From Pseudomonas solani (GTDB lineage: Bacteria > Pseudomonadota > Gammaproteobacteria > Pseudomonadales > Pseudomonadaceae), in the NCBI RefSeq assembly GCF_026072635.1, contig NZ_AP023081.1:4770501-4834500 (forward strand): a stretch of DNA of 64,000 nucleotides, in the 5' to 3' direction. Shown piece after piece: positions 8,325 to 16,958 of the stretch. The notes beneath the pieces are model-generated. The model saw only the letters and a program-made list of their open reading frames with translations. It did not search any database and was not told the DNA's origin. A program made the position numbers and the translations under genes. How positions within the stretch are numbered: the first letter of the stretch is position 1; each line of letters opens with the position of its first letter.

Positions 8325-8453
8325 GTAGGTTGGCGCCGAGCGCAGCGAGGCCCAACGGTGCGATGCAGGGGCTCGCTACGTAGGCAGATAAGTAGGGCGG
8401 GTGAAACCCGCGTTTGCCCTCGTGCCCAGCCCTGTCGGGTTGCACCCGACCTA
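8325..8453. repeat. Pseudomonas intergenic repeats
   Basis: Non-coding stretch with common Pseudomonas boundary motifs: GTAGGTTGGCGCCGAGCGCAG at 8325, a GCGGGTGAAACCCGC palindrome at about 8397-8411, and TCGGGTTGCACCCGA at about 8435-8449. They lie downstream of the redox operon before the shared terminator. Confidence 0.55.
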
Positions 8454-8488
8454 CAAGGCGCATTGCCGCGTGATGCAGGATGCAAAAC

Positions 8489-8519
8489 GAAAACCCCGGG
8501 CATAGGCCCGGGGTTTTCG
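8489..8519. terminator. Bidirectional intrinsic terminator
   Basis: Stem ACCCCGGGC / GCCCGGGGT with flanking A and T runs, between the convergent redox operon and the outer-membrane protein gene. Confidence 0.85.
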
Positions 8520-8529
8520 TATCGGCCTG

Positions 8530-9480
8530 TCAGAGGGTGAAGGGCAGGTTCAGCTTGGCCCAGAACATCTCGCCTTCCGGGCGGTTCTCCACGGCGAATT
8601 CCTTGGCCCAGCGCATCTCCACGCTGGCGTACTTGAGGAAGGTGAGGTGCACGGCCGGGCCGATGGCGAAGACCTGGCCGCGCACGCCGTCGTCCACATC
8701 CTCGCCCATGAAGGTCACCGTCCTGCCGAACTGCTCGTCGTCGGTGGTCTGCTTCACGTAGTAGCCGTTCAGGCCCAGGCGCAGGTTGTCGGTCACCCGG
8801 TAGCTGGCGGAGTAGTCGAAGTGGAACAGCTGACCGGAGCGGTAGTCGGTGTCGTGGTTTTCCTCGTTGAAGCTGTAGGTGGTCTTGATCGACAGCTCGG
8901 TGCGGTCGTCGGGCTGCCAGGTCGCCGAAAGCATCGGTTTGTAGGTGTAAAAGTTGTTGCTGGTGTTGGCCGGGCGCGCGGCGTCGTAGCTGCCGGTGGG
9001 GATTGTGATCTCCAGGGCGGCGCCCAGGGTCAGGTCCTTGCCCATGTCCCAGAGGATGACGGGCGCGACGGTGGTGTCGCCCTGGCTTTCACGTTCGCTC
9101 TGCATGCCGAACATGGCCACCTGCTGGCGCATATAGGGCTGCGCGACGTAGCCGCCGACACGGCCACCGAACACCCGCAGCGGGCTGAGGTAGTCCAGGC
9201 GCGGGATGAGTGCGTCGGAGGTGATCTTCACGTCCGGCACCTTGCCGCCGAGGGAGCTGATGTCCAGCTTCTTCGACTCGTAGTGGTTGTAGTAGAGGTT
9301 GAAGGCGAACATGTGGTCCGGCAGGTTGGTCACGTCCAGCGGCAGGACGAAGAAGCCGTCGGTACCGGGGCCGATGTTGTCGACACCGTTTTCGGTGGCC
9401 TGGGCCGGTGAGGAGAGGGAGGTCGCCATGGCGAGGGAGGCTGCCAGCACGGACAGCCGGGGGACACGGATAGGTTTCAT
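8530..9480 (-). CDS. SphA / MetA-pathway-type outer-membrane protein
   Basis: Predicted outer-membrane beta-barrel of 316 aa. The ATG at 9480 yields a signal peptide (MKPIRVPRLSVLAASLAMA to AQA). The mature protein is rich in alternating aromatic/polar strands and ends in a C-terminal Leu after a Phe-rich strand (LNLPFTL). It resembles the family annotated as phenol MetA degradation or SphA-like transport proteins, thought to pass hydrophobic substrates. It is divergent from an AraC-type regulator at 9723, which probably controls it. Confidence 0.75.
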   Translation of the reverse strand: MKPIRVPRLSVLAASLAMATSLSSPAQATENGVDNIGPGTDGFFVLPLDVTNLPDHMFAFNLYYNHYESKKLDISSLGGKVPDVKITSDALIPRLDYLSPLRVFGGRVGGYVAQPYMRQQVAMFGMQSERESQGDTTVAPVILWDMGKDLTLGAALEITIPTGSYDAARPANTSNNFYTYKPMLSATWQPDDRTELSIKTTYSFNEENHDTDYRSGQLFHFDYSASYRVTDNLRLGLNGYYVKQTTDDEQFGRTVTFMGEDVDDGVRGQVFAIGPAVHLTFLKYASVEMRWAKEFAVENRPEGEMFWAKLNLPFTL

Positions 9481-9722
9481 AGTGAGCTCATTTCTTATTG
9501 TTGGCGGACGGCTCCGGGGCGTGGCCCGGGCCGCCGCATAGAAATAAGCGCTCAAGGCCGAGGGATGCAGGGCATTGCCGGACAATCAGGGGGCCTTTCG
9601 GGGCCAGGCCGCAATATTCAGTTACACCCTCATCTGGGACACCCGCTAACGCGATATGATGGCGCCGCCATGCCCCTACCCAGAACAAGAATTCCGGGCG
9701 CGTGGCTGGGGAACCGCTCGCC

Positions 9723-10763
9723 ATGTCCATTACCACCACCGATGCCCAGTTCGACCTCGCCCTGGTTTCGCCCTTCCTCCTGCAGACCCTCGCGGAGGTG
9801 GCGCACGACAAGGGCGTCAGCGGCGAACGCCTGTGCCGCGGGCTCGGCTTCACCCTCGAAGAGCTGCAGGACCCTGCCCAGCGCATCTCCTACCGCCAGG
9901 CCGTGACCATGATCCAGCGCGCGCTGGCCGCCTTGCCCGAGCGCGGCCTCGGCCTCTGGGTCGGGCACCGCAACGTGCTCGGCACCCTCGGCCTGCTGGG
10001 CCACGTGCTGTCCCTGTGCAAGACCCTGCGCGACGCCTTCGAGATCGGCCAGCGCTTCCAGCACACCTCCGGCGGCATGGCCGTCTACACCCTGCGCGAA
10101 GGCGCGGGCGAAAGCTTCGTCGAAGTGGAATGCCGGCTGCCCTACGCCGATGTGCAGCTGTTCGCGGTGGAAGAGTTCTTCGCCAGCCTGGTGGTCTACA
10201 ACAACGCGCTGATCGGCCGCGAGTTCCAGCCCCTGCGCTTCGAGTTCACCCACGCCGCGCCGGCCTACGAGGCCGAATACCAGCGTCTGCTGGGCCCCAA
10301 CCTGCACTTCGGCTGCCTGCATAACCGCATGGTGATCGACAGCCGCTGGCTGGACATGCAGCTGCCCAGCCACCAGCCCGTCGCCCTGCGCCAGGCGCTC
10401 AACCTGCTGGAGCTGGAGTGCGCCCAGGTGCAACAGAAGATGGGCCTGCTGCAGACGGTGGAGCGGGCCATCGCCCGCGACCTGGCCCAGGGCTGCCATA
10501 TCGACAAGGTGGCCAGCGAGCTGAACATGAGCAGCCGCACCCTGCGCCGCCGCCTGACCGAGCACGACATGACCTTCGACGCCCTGCAGGAGCAGGTGCG
10601 CCGCGCGCGGGCCATGAGCCTGCTGAGCAACCCGGAGATGCCCATCGAGCGTATCGCCGAGGAGCTGGGCTACAGCGACATCCGCGGCTTCCGTCGGGCC
10701 TTCAAGCGTTGGACCGGGCTCAGCCCTTCGGCGTATCGCGATGAAGTGATAGCGGCACCCTGA
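9723..10763 (+). CDS. AraC family transcriptional regulator (Arabinose_bd-type N-terminus)
   Basis: Regulator of 346 aa. The N-terminal ~200 residues match the OruR/ArgR/PchR-adjacent Arabinose_bd type, and residues ~245-345 hold two AraC helix-turn-helix motifs (KVASELNMSSRTLRRRL and IERIAEELGYSDIRGFRRAF) ending in GLSPSAYR. The ATG at 9723 is taken because homologues begin at MSITTTD; a start at 9702 adds seven residues. The divergent gene at 8530-9480 is the likely target. Confidence 0.88.
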   Translation: MSITTTDAQFDLALVSPFLLQTLAEVAHDKGVSGERLCRGLGFTLEELQDPAQRISYRQAVTMIQRALAALPERGLGLWVGHRNVLGTLGLLGHVLSLCKTLRDAFEIGQRFQHTSGGMAVYTLREGAGESFVEVECRLPYADVQLFAVEEFFASLVVYNNALIGREFQPLRFEFTHAAPAYEAEYQRLLGPNLHFGCLHNRMVIDSRWLDMQLPSHQPVALRQALNLLELECAQVQQKMGLLQTVERAIARDLAQGCHIDKVASELNMSSRTLRRRLTEHDMTFDALQEQVRRARAMSLLSNPEMPIERIAEELGYSDIRGFRRAFKRWTGLSPSAYRDEVIAAP

Positions 10764-10806
10764 AGAGCACTGGCGAGCTGCGTTTAGCTGGCCAGTGTTC
10801 GCCAGG

Positions 10807-11139
10807 TCAGAAGTAAGCCTTCTTGATCTGCTCGGGAGTCAGTGGCGGGAGTTTTCGAAGCCGTTCAACACTGATGCGCTTGCCTCCGGGTGGGACTGCG
10901 TCGGGGGAATAGCTCGACCCATACTCAAAGAGCCCCTCACATGACTCGACGAGCCAGGCCCCTTCGTGGCGCCCATTCAATCCCGAAATCACCAGGTATT
11001 GATGGGCTCGGGTGACACAGCCTTCCTTGAAGTCTCTGCGGATCATCCATTCCCATTCATCCTCAATGAAGCCTGCCGAGACGGTTTGGGATAGCAGCAG
11101 AAGCAAGGCGGAGGTGACTGTTGCTGGAAGCACTTTCAT
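10807..11139 (-). CDS. Small secreted hypothetical protein
   Basis: Protein of about 110 aa with a signal peptide (MKVLPATVTSALLLLLSQTVSA). Two cysteines in the mature part (EGCVTRAH and ESCEGLF) could form a disulphide. The ATG at 11139 is chosen over a TTG at 11151 because the AAAGGA element would touch the TTG. No function recognised. Confidence 0.65.
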   Translation of the reverse strand: MKVLPATVTSALLLLLSQTVSAGFIEDEWEWMIRRDFKEGCVTRAHQYLVISGLNGRHEGAWLVESCEGLFEYGSSYSPDAVPPGGKRISVERLRKLPPLTPEQIKKAYF

Positions 11140-11252
11140 TTCAGGTATCAATCCTTTGATGTTTCATGACCACTCGTTCCCGGGTGCATTGCCAAGGTGT
11201 TGCCGGGGGCTGCCTGTTGGTTGGCTGGACGCATCCAGCCAACCGTCTGCCG

Positions 11253-11777
11253 CTAGTACTGACAGAACCTGATGCGGTTGCCGAAGGGGTCGTACACCTG
11301 CAGCTCCTGGCCCCAGTCCTGCTGGACGATGTCCGGGCGGCCGTAGTTGTAGCGCTTGCCGAGCAGCTCATCGCGCAGGGCGGTGATGTTGCGCATGGGC
11401 ACGAAGAGGGTGGCGCCGGGGCTGGCGTCGCCGTGATGCTCGGACAGGTGCAGCTTGAGCCCCGCGCGGTCGAGGCCGAGGTACAGCGGCAGGTCCGCTT
11501 CGAAGCGGTGTTCGAACTCGATAGTGAAGCCGAGGAAGTCGCAGTAGAACTCCCGCGCCTTGGCCTCATCGAACATCCGCAGGATGGGGATGCTGCGTTC
11601 GAAGACGATGCCCTGCGGCTCGCCCGGGAGCATGGCCGAGGCGGTGTTCCAGTCGCGGTAGCCGAGTTGCTGGGCGACCAGTTCGAGGGCGGCGGAGTGG
11701 CTGATGTCGTGGTTGCTCGCCGCGAGCTGGGCCCGCAGCCGCTTGGCCATGAGCTTGGCCTGTTCGAGGGTGTGCAT
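11253..11777 (-). CDS. Glyoxalase-superfamily (VOC) protein with N-terminal helical extension
   Basis: Protein of 174 aa. Residues 1-50 (MHTLEQAKLMAKRLRAQL, then LGYRDWNTASA) form the helical module often joined to this VOC group. Residues ~60-174 are a bleomycin-resistance-like VOC domain (AREFYCDFLGF, QELQVYDPFGNRIRF). A strong GGAGG lies before the ATG at 11777. Possible roles are antibiotic binding or small-molecule detoxification; the metal ligands are not fully conserved by eye. Confidence 0.8.
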   Translation of the reverse strand: MHTLEQAKLMAKRLRAQLAASNHDISHSAALELVAQQLGYRDWNTASAMLPGEPQGIVFERSIPILRMFDEAKAREFYCDFLGFTIEFEHRFEADLPLYLGLDRAGLKLHLSEHHGDASPGATLFVPMRNITALRDELLGKRYNYGRPDIVQQDWGQELQVYDPFGNRIRFCQY

Positions 11778-11994
11778 GATGCCTCCAGAGGTCGAAGCCT
11801 GAGGGTGCTCGCATTGCCGGTCTTCGACATTCAAGAGGGTGCTGAATGGGAGGGGTGGAGCGATGCTTTCACCGTCCCCGAAGGGTGCGAGCGGCAGGCA
11901 GCAACGGCCTCGGCGGATGATAGGCGAGGCATTTCGAGGAGGGAAGGGCTCCCGTGTCGGCGAGCCCGTTCGTGGTTGAGGGGGGACCCGCGAA

Positions 11995-12642
11995 CTAGCG
12001 CCGTGGATTGTGCCGCAGGGCGAGCAGCGCCAGGGCCGCGACCCAGATCACCGAGACCCCGTAGTTGAGCCGCTGGTAGAGGCCGAAGAGGTGGCCATCG
12101 GCGAAGGCCTTGCCCATCAGCGCCACGGTTGTCAGGGCCAGCACCACGCAGAGCGCCGAGAACAGCCCGAAGCCAGGGGCGCCGAGCAGGCGCCGGCCGA
12201 GAAACACCCAGAGGGCGCCGGCCAGGGTCAGCGAGAGGAACATCACCAGCCCCGCCAGGTTGTGCACCTGTTGCGAGAGCGACGGTTGTGCCGGTGCGCA
12301 ACCCTGGTCGCAGGGGAAGTAGCCGGTGGCGAAACTGGCCAGGCCGTGCAGGGCGATCAGTGCAGCGCTCAGCAGGGCCAGGCGCGAGGTCTGGAAGCGC
12401 CTCGCCACACCCGCCGCGAAGAGCACGAACAGCAGCCCCAGGGGCGCGTTGTTCACCCAGGCGGAGAAGCCCCGGGTGGGCGCGCCTGCGGCCCCCAGCT
12501 GGCTCATCGCCTGGCCGAGGTGGCTGTAGCCGGGGTAGGCGAGCGCGGTCAGCGCGACACCGGCGAACAGCCAGAACGGAATCAGCACGCCCAGCCCCAG
12601 CAGGGTCCGGTCAATCGTCTTCACGGCAGTACTCCCACTCAT
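11995..12642 (-). CDS. DUF998 family membrane protein
   Basis: Protein of 215 aa with six predicted membrane helices and the DUF998 pattern (AYPGYSHLGQAMSQLGAAGAPTRG, FPCDQGCAP, HNLAGLVMFL). The function is unknown. The ATG at 12642 is used; further upstream in-frame sequence is not hydrophobic. It is divergent from a LysR gene at 12779. Confidence 0.8.
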   Translation of the reverse strand: MSGSTAVKTIDRTLLGLGVLIPFWLFAGVALTALAYPGYSHLGQAMSQLGAAGAPTRGFSAWVNNAPLGLLFVLFAAGVARRFQTSRLALLSAALIALHGLASFATGYFPCDQGCAPAQPSLSQQVHNLAGLVMFLSLTLAGALWVFLGRRLLGAPGFGLFSALCVVLALTTVALMGKAFADGHLFGLYQRLNYGVSVIWVAALALLALRHNPRR

Positions 12643-12778
12643 CACGGATGGCGTTCCGACTCCTGCGGAATCACGGCTCCATGCTAGGGCGCGCCCCTGC
12701 CGACGGTTACCGAATTTTTTGCAAGGCAGCTTGCGCATGCGTCATCCTGTCGCCCCATCGATCCACGGATGGCCACCG

Positions 12779-13657
12779 ATGACCAGACGCCTGCCCAGCA
12801 CCTCCGCCTTGCTCGCCCTGGAGGCTGCCGCGCGCCACCAGAGCTTCGCCAGGGCCGCGCAGGAACTCTCGCTGAGCGAAGGCGCCATCAGCCGGCAGAT
12901 CGCCAAGCTGGAACAGTTCCTCGGGGTACGCCTGTTCCTTCGCGTGGGCAACCGGGTCGAGCTTTCGAGCGCCGGTACCCGCTACGCGGCGCAGATGCGC
13001 ACGCTGCTGGCGGACATGGAGCGCCACACCCGCCAGGTGATGAGCGAGGCATCCGCTGGTACTGCCCTGGAGATCGGCGTCATTCCCACCCTGGCCAGCC
13101 GCTGGCTGATTCCCCGGCTCGCACGCTTCCGCCAACGCCACCCCGATATCGAGATCAACCTGCGCGAGCGCACACAGCCCTTCACCCTGGAGGACAGCGA
13201 CCTGCACGCGGCGATCAACTACGACCACCCCATCTGGCGTTCCATGCAGGTGCAGCCGCTGTTCGAGGCGCCGATGGTCGCGGTCTGCCACCCGCGCCTG
13301 GCGGACGAGGTGCACGCACGCATGCCGCTGCTGCACAAGCACGGGAGCCCCTATGGCTGGTCGCGCTACGCGGAGCTGGCCGGCATGGCCCTGCCCAGCG
13401 CCACGACGGGCCCGGTCTATGACCGCTATGCCTTGCTCATCGAGGCTGCCAAGGCGGGCTTCGGCATGGCGCTGGTGCCGCGTCGCTACGTCGAGGACGA
13501 ACTGGCCGAAGGCCGGCTGAGCGCGCCCTGGCCGACGCTGCCGCAACTCAGCGAGCGCTACGTGCTGGTGACCCGGCCCGCCGCCGAATCGCCGCCTGCG
13601 CTCGCGACCTTCACCCGCTGGCTGCTCGCCGAAGGCGAAGCTCCATCGTCGATGTGA
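12779..13657 (+). CDS. LysR family regulator (GcvA-like)
   Basis: Regulator of 292 aa. The N-terminal winged helix is clear (LEAAARHQSFARAAQELSLSEGAISRQIAKLE), followed by the LysR substrate domain. The arrangement resembles GcvA/AmpR-type members. The ATG at 12779 gives the canonical RRLPSTSALLALEA start. Divergent from the DUF998 gene and 39 bp before a DinB gene, either of which may be its target. Confidence 0.88.
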   Translation: MTRRLPSTSALLALEAAARHQSFARAAQELSLSEGAISRQIAKLEQFLGVRLFLRVGNRVELSSAGTRYAAQMRTLLADMERHTRQVMSEASAGTALEIGVIPTLASRWLIPRLARFRQRHPDIEINLRERTQPFTLEDSDLHAAINYDHPIWRSMQVQPLFEAPMVAVCHPRLADEVHARMPLLHKHGSPYGWSRYAELAGMALPSATTGPVYDRYALLIEAAKAGFGMALVPRRYVEDELAEGRLSAPWPTLPQLSERYVLVTRPAAESPPALATFTRWLLAEGEAPSSM

Positions 13658-13696
13658 CGCCCCCGTTTCCGAGCCACCTGACCCCGAGGACCCCTG

Positions 13697-14191
13697 ATGT
13701 TGACCAAGGCCTTTCAGTACAAGTGCTGGGCGGACCGACGCGCGCTGGAGGCCATCGGCCTCATCGACGCCGAGCGCTTCCCCGACTCGCTGGCCTTCAC
13801 CCTGCAACAGCTCAACCACATGGTGATAGTCGAGGACCTGTTCCGCGCGCGGCTCACGGGCACGGCGGAACCGCACCCGGCCACCAACACCGAGGCGGTG
13901 CCGGGCTACGAGGTGTTGCAGCGCCGGCTGCTCGCTTCCGGCCAGTGGTACGCCGAGCAGGTGGCGGCGCTGGAGCCTGCCGCCGCCGCCGAGGCCATCA
14001 CCTTCCGCTTCACCGATGGCCGCATGGGCCGGCTGACCCGCGAGGAGATGTTCTTCCACGTGCTCAACCATGCCACCTACCACCGCGGCAACATCGCCCA
14101 CGCGCTGGACCTGGCCGGCGTGGCGCACCCGGCGGACACCTACACGGTGTTCGTGCACGCCACCGAGCCGGCGCGTCGGGAAGCCCGCTGA
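13697..14191 (+). CDS. DinB family protein
   Basis: Four-helix metal-binding protein of 164 aa. Three histidines typical of DinB/YfiT are visible: QLNHMV near residue 41 and HVLNHATYHRG near residue 120. Members include putative thiol transferases and hydrolases; the substrate is unknown. It follows the LysR gene closely, suggesting co-transcription. Confidence 0.85.
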   Translation: MLTKAFQYKCWADRRALEAIGLIDAERFPDSLAFTLQQLNHMVIVEDLFRARLTGTAEPHPATNTEAVPGYEVLQRRLLASGQWYAEQVAALEPAAAAEAITFRFTDGRMGRLTREEMFFHVLNHATYHRGNIAHALDLAGVAHPADTYTVFVHATEPARREAR

Positions 14192-14197
14192 CGGCCC

Positions 14198-14836
14198 CTA
14201 GGGGCGGGTGTCTTCCGCACCGGCCAGGGGCTCTTCGAGGCGCGGTTTGTAGAACAGCAGGCGCTTGGTCTGCGCCGTGCGGGTGAACGTCTTCGCCCAG
14301 GACGGCGAGACGTTGCGGTCGTGGAAATACAGGGCGCCGTGGGTGCGGTCCTGCAATTGCCCGTTGAGGGCCTTGCGGGCGATTTCGCGGGCGAGGGTGA
14401 AGCGTTCTTCTTCCACGGCTTCGTCGGGGCGGCCATCGCACCACCAGGAGAACTGGCAGCTCTTGGTTTCCGAGCCTTGCTTGACCACTGCGCAAACGGT
14501 CTTGGGGAACTGCTCGTTGCCGAGGCGGTTCATCACCACGTTGGCCACCGATTCCATGTCCTGCGCCGGGGCGCCCTTGGCTTCCCAGTAGATGGAGCGG
14601 GCGAGGCAGGTGATGGGGTCGTCCAGCGGTGCTTCGCCGGCCGGGTCCACGGCCTTGGCTTCGCTGCGGGTGATGGGCGGGGTGCCAGCGGGGAGTGGTG
14701 CCTGGTTGGCGGCTTTTTCTTCCAGCACCTCGGCCTTGGTTTCCGCCGCCTGGGCTTTTTGCCGGGTTTCCCCGGCGAAGGTTGGACCGCCGATCAGCAG
14801 GGCGGCGACGCAAAGCATTCCTGATATCCAGCGCAT
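14198..14836 (-). CDS. Cell wall hydrolase, SleB-like
   Basis: Exported lytic-transglycosylase-like protein of 212 aa. The ATG at 14836 follows GAGG at 6 bp and gives a signal peptide (MRWISGMLCVAALLIGGPTFA). After a low-complexity Ala/Glu/Lys linker, residues ~75-200 form a Hydrolase_2 domain: ARSIYWEAKGAP with the catalytic Glu, VANVVMNRL, CQFSWWCDG, and GALYFHDRNVSPSW. It cleaves or remodels peptidoglycan. Confidence 0.88.
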   Translation of the reverse strand: MRWISGMLCVAALLIGGPTFAGETRQKAQAAETKAEVLEEKAANQAPLPAGTPPITRSEAKAVDPAGEAPLDDPITCLARSIYWEAKGAPAQDMESVANVVMNRLGNEQFPKTVCAVVKQGSETKSCQFSWWCDGRPDEAVEEERFTLAREIARKALNGQLQDRTHGALYFHDRNVSPSWAKTFTRTAQTKRLLFYKPRLEEPLAGAEDTRP

Positions 14837-14954
14837 GATCGACCTCGCCATCGCTGTGCGTTCGGGGCCGCCCCTGGGGGCAAGGCGGGGCGGTTGTCGG
14901 CGTGGCTGCCGTCTGGCTTGCCGCGCTTGAGGGATAGACTGCGGCGCCGCTCAA

Positions 14955-15308
14955 TCATTCCCCGGTGGCGGGCGCGACCTGGGTGAAGGCCAGGGTGTAG
15001 CCGTTGCAGTCGCGGATGCCGAACTCCCTTGAGCCGTAGTCCATTTCCTGCAGGGGCCAGGCGATCTCGGCCTTGTCCCTTACCTGCTCGTAGTAGCGGG
15101 CGACGTCGGCGATGGCGAGGTAGAGGGTGCCGGAGCAGGCGACGGGAGCGGCCCACAGGTCCTGCTCGGTGAAGATCAGGCGGCAATCCTGCAGTTGCAC
15201 GGTGAGGCTCGCGTGCGCCGAGTCGAGGGTGGTGAAGCCCAGGGCATCGCGGTAGTGACGGCGGGTGGCGCCCAGGTCGTGGCAGCGCAGCAGGGGCGCG
15301 AGCGGCGT
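14955..15308 (-). CDS. VOC family protein, start codon absent (ACG)
   Basis: Glyoxalase-like domain of ~117 aa: PLAPLLRCHDLGATRRHY starts the fold and REFGIRDCNGYTLAF ends it. The frame is open but has no ATG, GTG or TTG at the domain start. The expected first codon at 15308-15306 reads ACG, 6 bp after a GGAG ribosome-binding motif. The only ordinary start in frame is GTG at 15200, which would remove 36 residues and half the first repeat. Either ATG mutated to ACG, a base-call error, or rare ACG initiation. It sits 66 bp downstream of the EAL gene on the same strand. Confidence 0.6.
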   Translation of the reverse strand, partial: TPLAPLLRCHDLGATRRHYRDALGFTTLDSAHASLTVQLQDCRLIFTEQDLWAAPVACSGTLYLAIADVARYYEQVRDKAEIAWPLQEMDYGSREFGIRDCNGYTLAFTQVAPATGE

Positions 15309-15374
15309 GGGTGGCTCCGGTGGCGTGGCTCGAGGACACCTTTTACCGCTGCGGAACCGTCTTGCCAGTTGCGC

Positions 15375-16766
15375 CTACGACATGCCGCTGCCCGCGCGGC
15401 TTTCCCGTTCGGTGATGGCCTGGGTGAAGTCCAGGAAGGCGTCCAGTGGCAGCGGCTTGCTCAGCAGGTAGCCCTGGAACTGCGCGCAGCCGTGGCGCAG
15501 GAGGAAGTCCTTCTGCGCTTCGGTTTCCACCCCTTCGGCGATCACCGTCAGGCCCATGCTCTGGCCCAGGGCGATGACGCTGCGCACGATGGCTTCGCTG
15601 CTGGCGTCGGTGAGCAGGTCGCAGATGAACGAGCGGTCGATCTTCAGCTTGCCCAGGGGCAGCCGCTTGAGGTGGCTGAGGGAGGAGAAGCCAGTGCCGA
15701 AGTCGTCCAGGGAGAAGGACACGCCATGCTGCACCAGGACCGACATCTTTTGCGTCAGGTCTTCCAGGTCCTGCACCAGCACGGTCTCGGTCAGCTCCAG
15801 TTCCAGGCGCCGCGCGTCCATGCCGTAGCGCCGCAGCATCTCCAGGACCTCGGGCACGAAACTGGCCTGGCGGAACTGCTTCTGGCTGATGTTGACGGCC
15901 AGGCACAGGTCGCAGCGGGCCGGGTCGTCCGCCCAGGTGCGCAGTTGCGCGCAGGCCTGCTCCAGCACCCACTTGCCGATGGGGATGATCAGCCCGCTGC
16001 GCTCGGCGTGGTCGATGAACTCGCCGGGGGGCAGCAGGCCCCGCTGCGGGTGGCGCCAGCGGATCAGCACCTCGGCGCCGATCACCCGGCCGGCGACGTT
16101 CAGCTGGGGCTGGTAGTGGAGTTCGAACTGCTGTTCACGCAGCGCGGCCTGCAGCTCGCGCTCCAGCACCGAGCGCTCGGCGGCGTCGGTCTGCAGCACG
16201 TGGAGCAGGGCGAAGAACATCGCCATCGCCGCCCCGGCCTGCCCCCAGGAACCCGGCGTGCGCACCTCGTCCGGCAGGCTGTAGCCGAGGACGGGCGCCC
16301 AGTTGCTGGAGGCGAGGCAGGTGAAGGTGAGCAGGCACAGCAGGGCGATGCCGTAGCGCAGCCACGGGCCCTCGTCGCGGAACGCCATCAGCGCGGCGAG
16401 GGTGAGGGGCAACAGGTACAGGTGGGTGGCGCGGGGCGCGGCGGCATTGGGCACATCGAGCACGATGGCGGTGCCGGCGATGATCACGATCAGCACGCTG
16501 AACAGGATGAGGTTGGCGCTGCGGGCCTTGTTGCGCACGGTGAGCATCAGCACGGTGAGGCCGGAGACGATGAGCACCGCATCCATCGCGACGATGGCCC
16601 AGAACCCCCGCAGGGCGAAGATCACCGCCCAGATCACCCCCAGCACCAGCATCACGCAGCTCGCCAGCAAACGCATGCGCCGCTCGCGGCGTTGGGCCAC
16701 CGACACCAGGTCGGCGGCGTGCCAGAGCTGTCTGACGCGCTTGAAGAAACGTGATTTCGCAATCAT
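15375..16766 (-). CDS. EAL domain c-di-GMP phosphodiesterase, membrane-bound
   Basis: Protein of 463 aa. Residues ~30-200 hold about six membrane helices, then a full EAL domain hydrolysing cyclic-di-GMP. Catalytic motifs are present: EVLIRW (the EAL motif as EVL), NIS, ELTE, DDFGTGFSSL, KIDRSF, EGVET and QGYLLSKP. No GGDEF domain lies between, so it is a dedicated phosphodiesterase whose membrane part may sense a signal. Start ATG at 16766. Confidence 0.92.
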   Translation of the reverse strand: MIAKSRFFKRVRQLWHAADLVSVAQRRERRMRLLASCVMLVLGVIWAVIFALRGFWAIVAMDAVLIVSGLTVLMLTVRNKARSANLILFSVLIVIIAGTAIVLDVPNAAAPRATHLYLLPLTLAALMAFRDEGPWLRYGIALLCLLTFTCLASSNWAPVLGYSLPDEVRTPGSWGQAGAAMAMFFALLHVLQTDAAERSVLERELQAALREQQFELHYQPQLNVAGRVIGAEVLIRWRHPQRGLLPPGEFIDHAERSGLIIPIGKWVLEQACAQLRTWADDPARCDLCLAVNISQKQFRQASFVPEVLEMLRRYGMDARRLELELTETVLVQDLEDLTQKMSVLVQHGVSFSLDDFGTGFSSLSHLKRLPLGKLKIDRSFICDLLTDASSEAIVRSVIALGQSMGLTVIAEGVETEAQKDFLLRHGCAQFQGYLLSKPLPLDAFLDFTQAITERESRAGSGMS

Positions 16767-16958
16767 TCGGCGTTCCCGTACAGCCTGCTCTCCACAAGGC
16801 TCCCTGCAGGCTGGAGTGGATTATAGAAGGCGCTTTTCGAGGGCGTCGGGATGGCGATGTCGCCGCTGGAGAAAGTGACCTGGGGCAGCGCGTCGGCGGT
16901 GAACGGCGCGGTGACGCAAAGCCGGCCCCGGGCCGGCTTCGTCGTTGTCGGTTTTAGC

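Noticed and set aside
5584..8463. 959-codon open frame on the minus strand
   Set aside because: It lies antisense to three well-supported plus-strand genes and shows low-complexity composition (His/Gln/Gly-rich), the signature of a shadow frame in GC-rich DNA.
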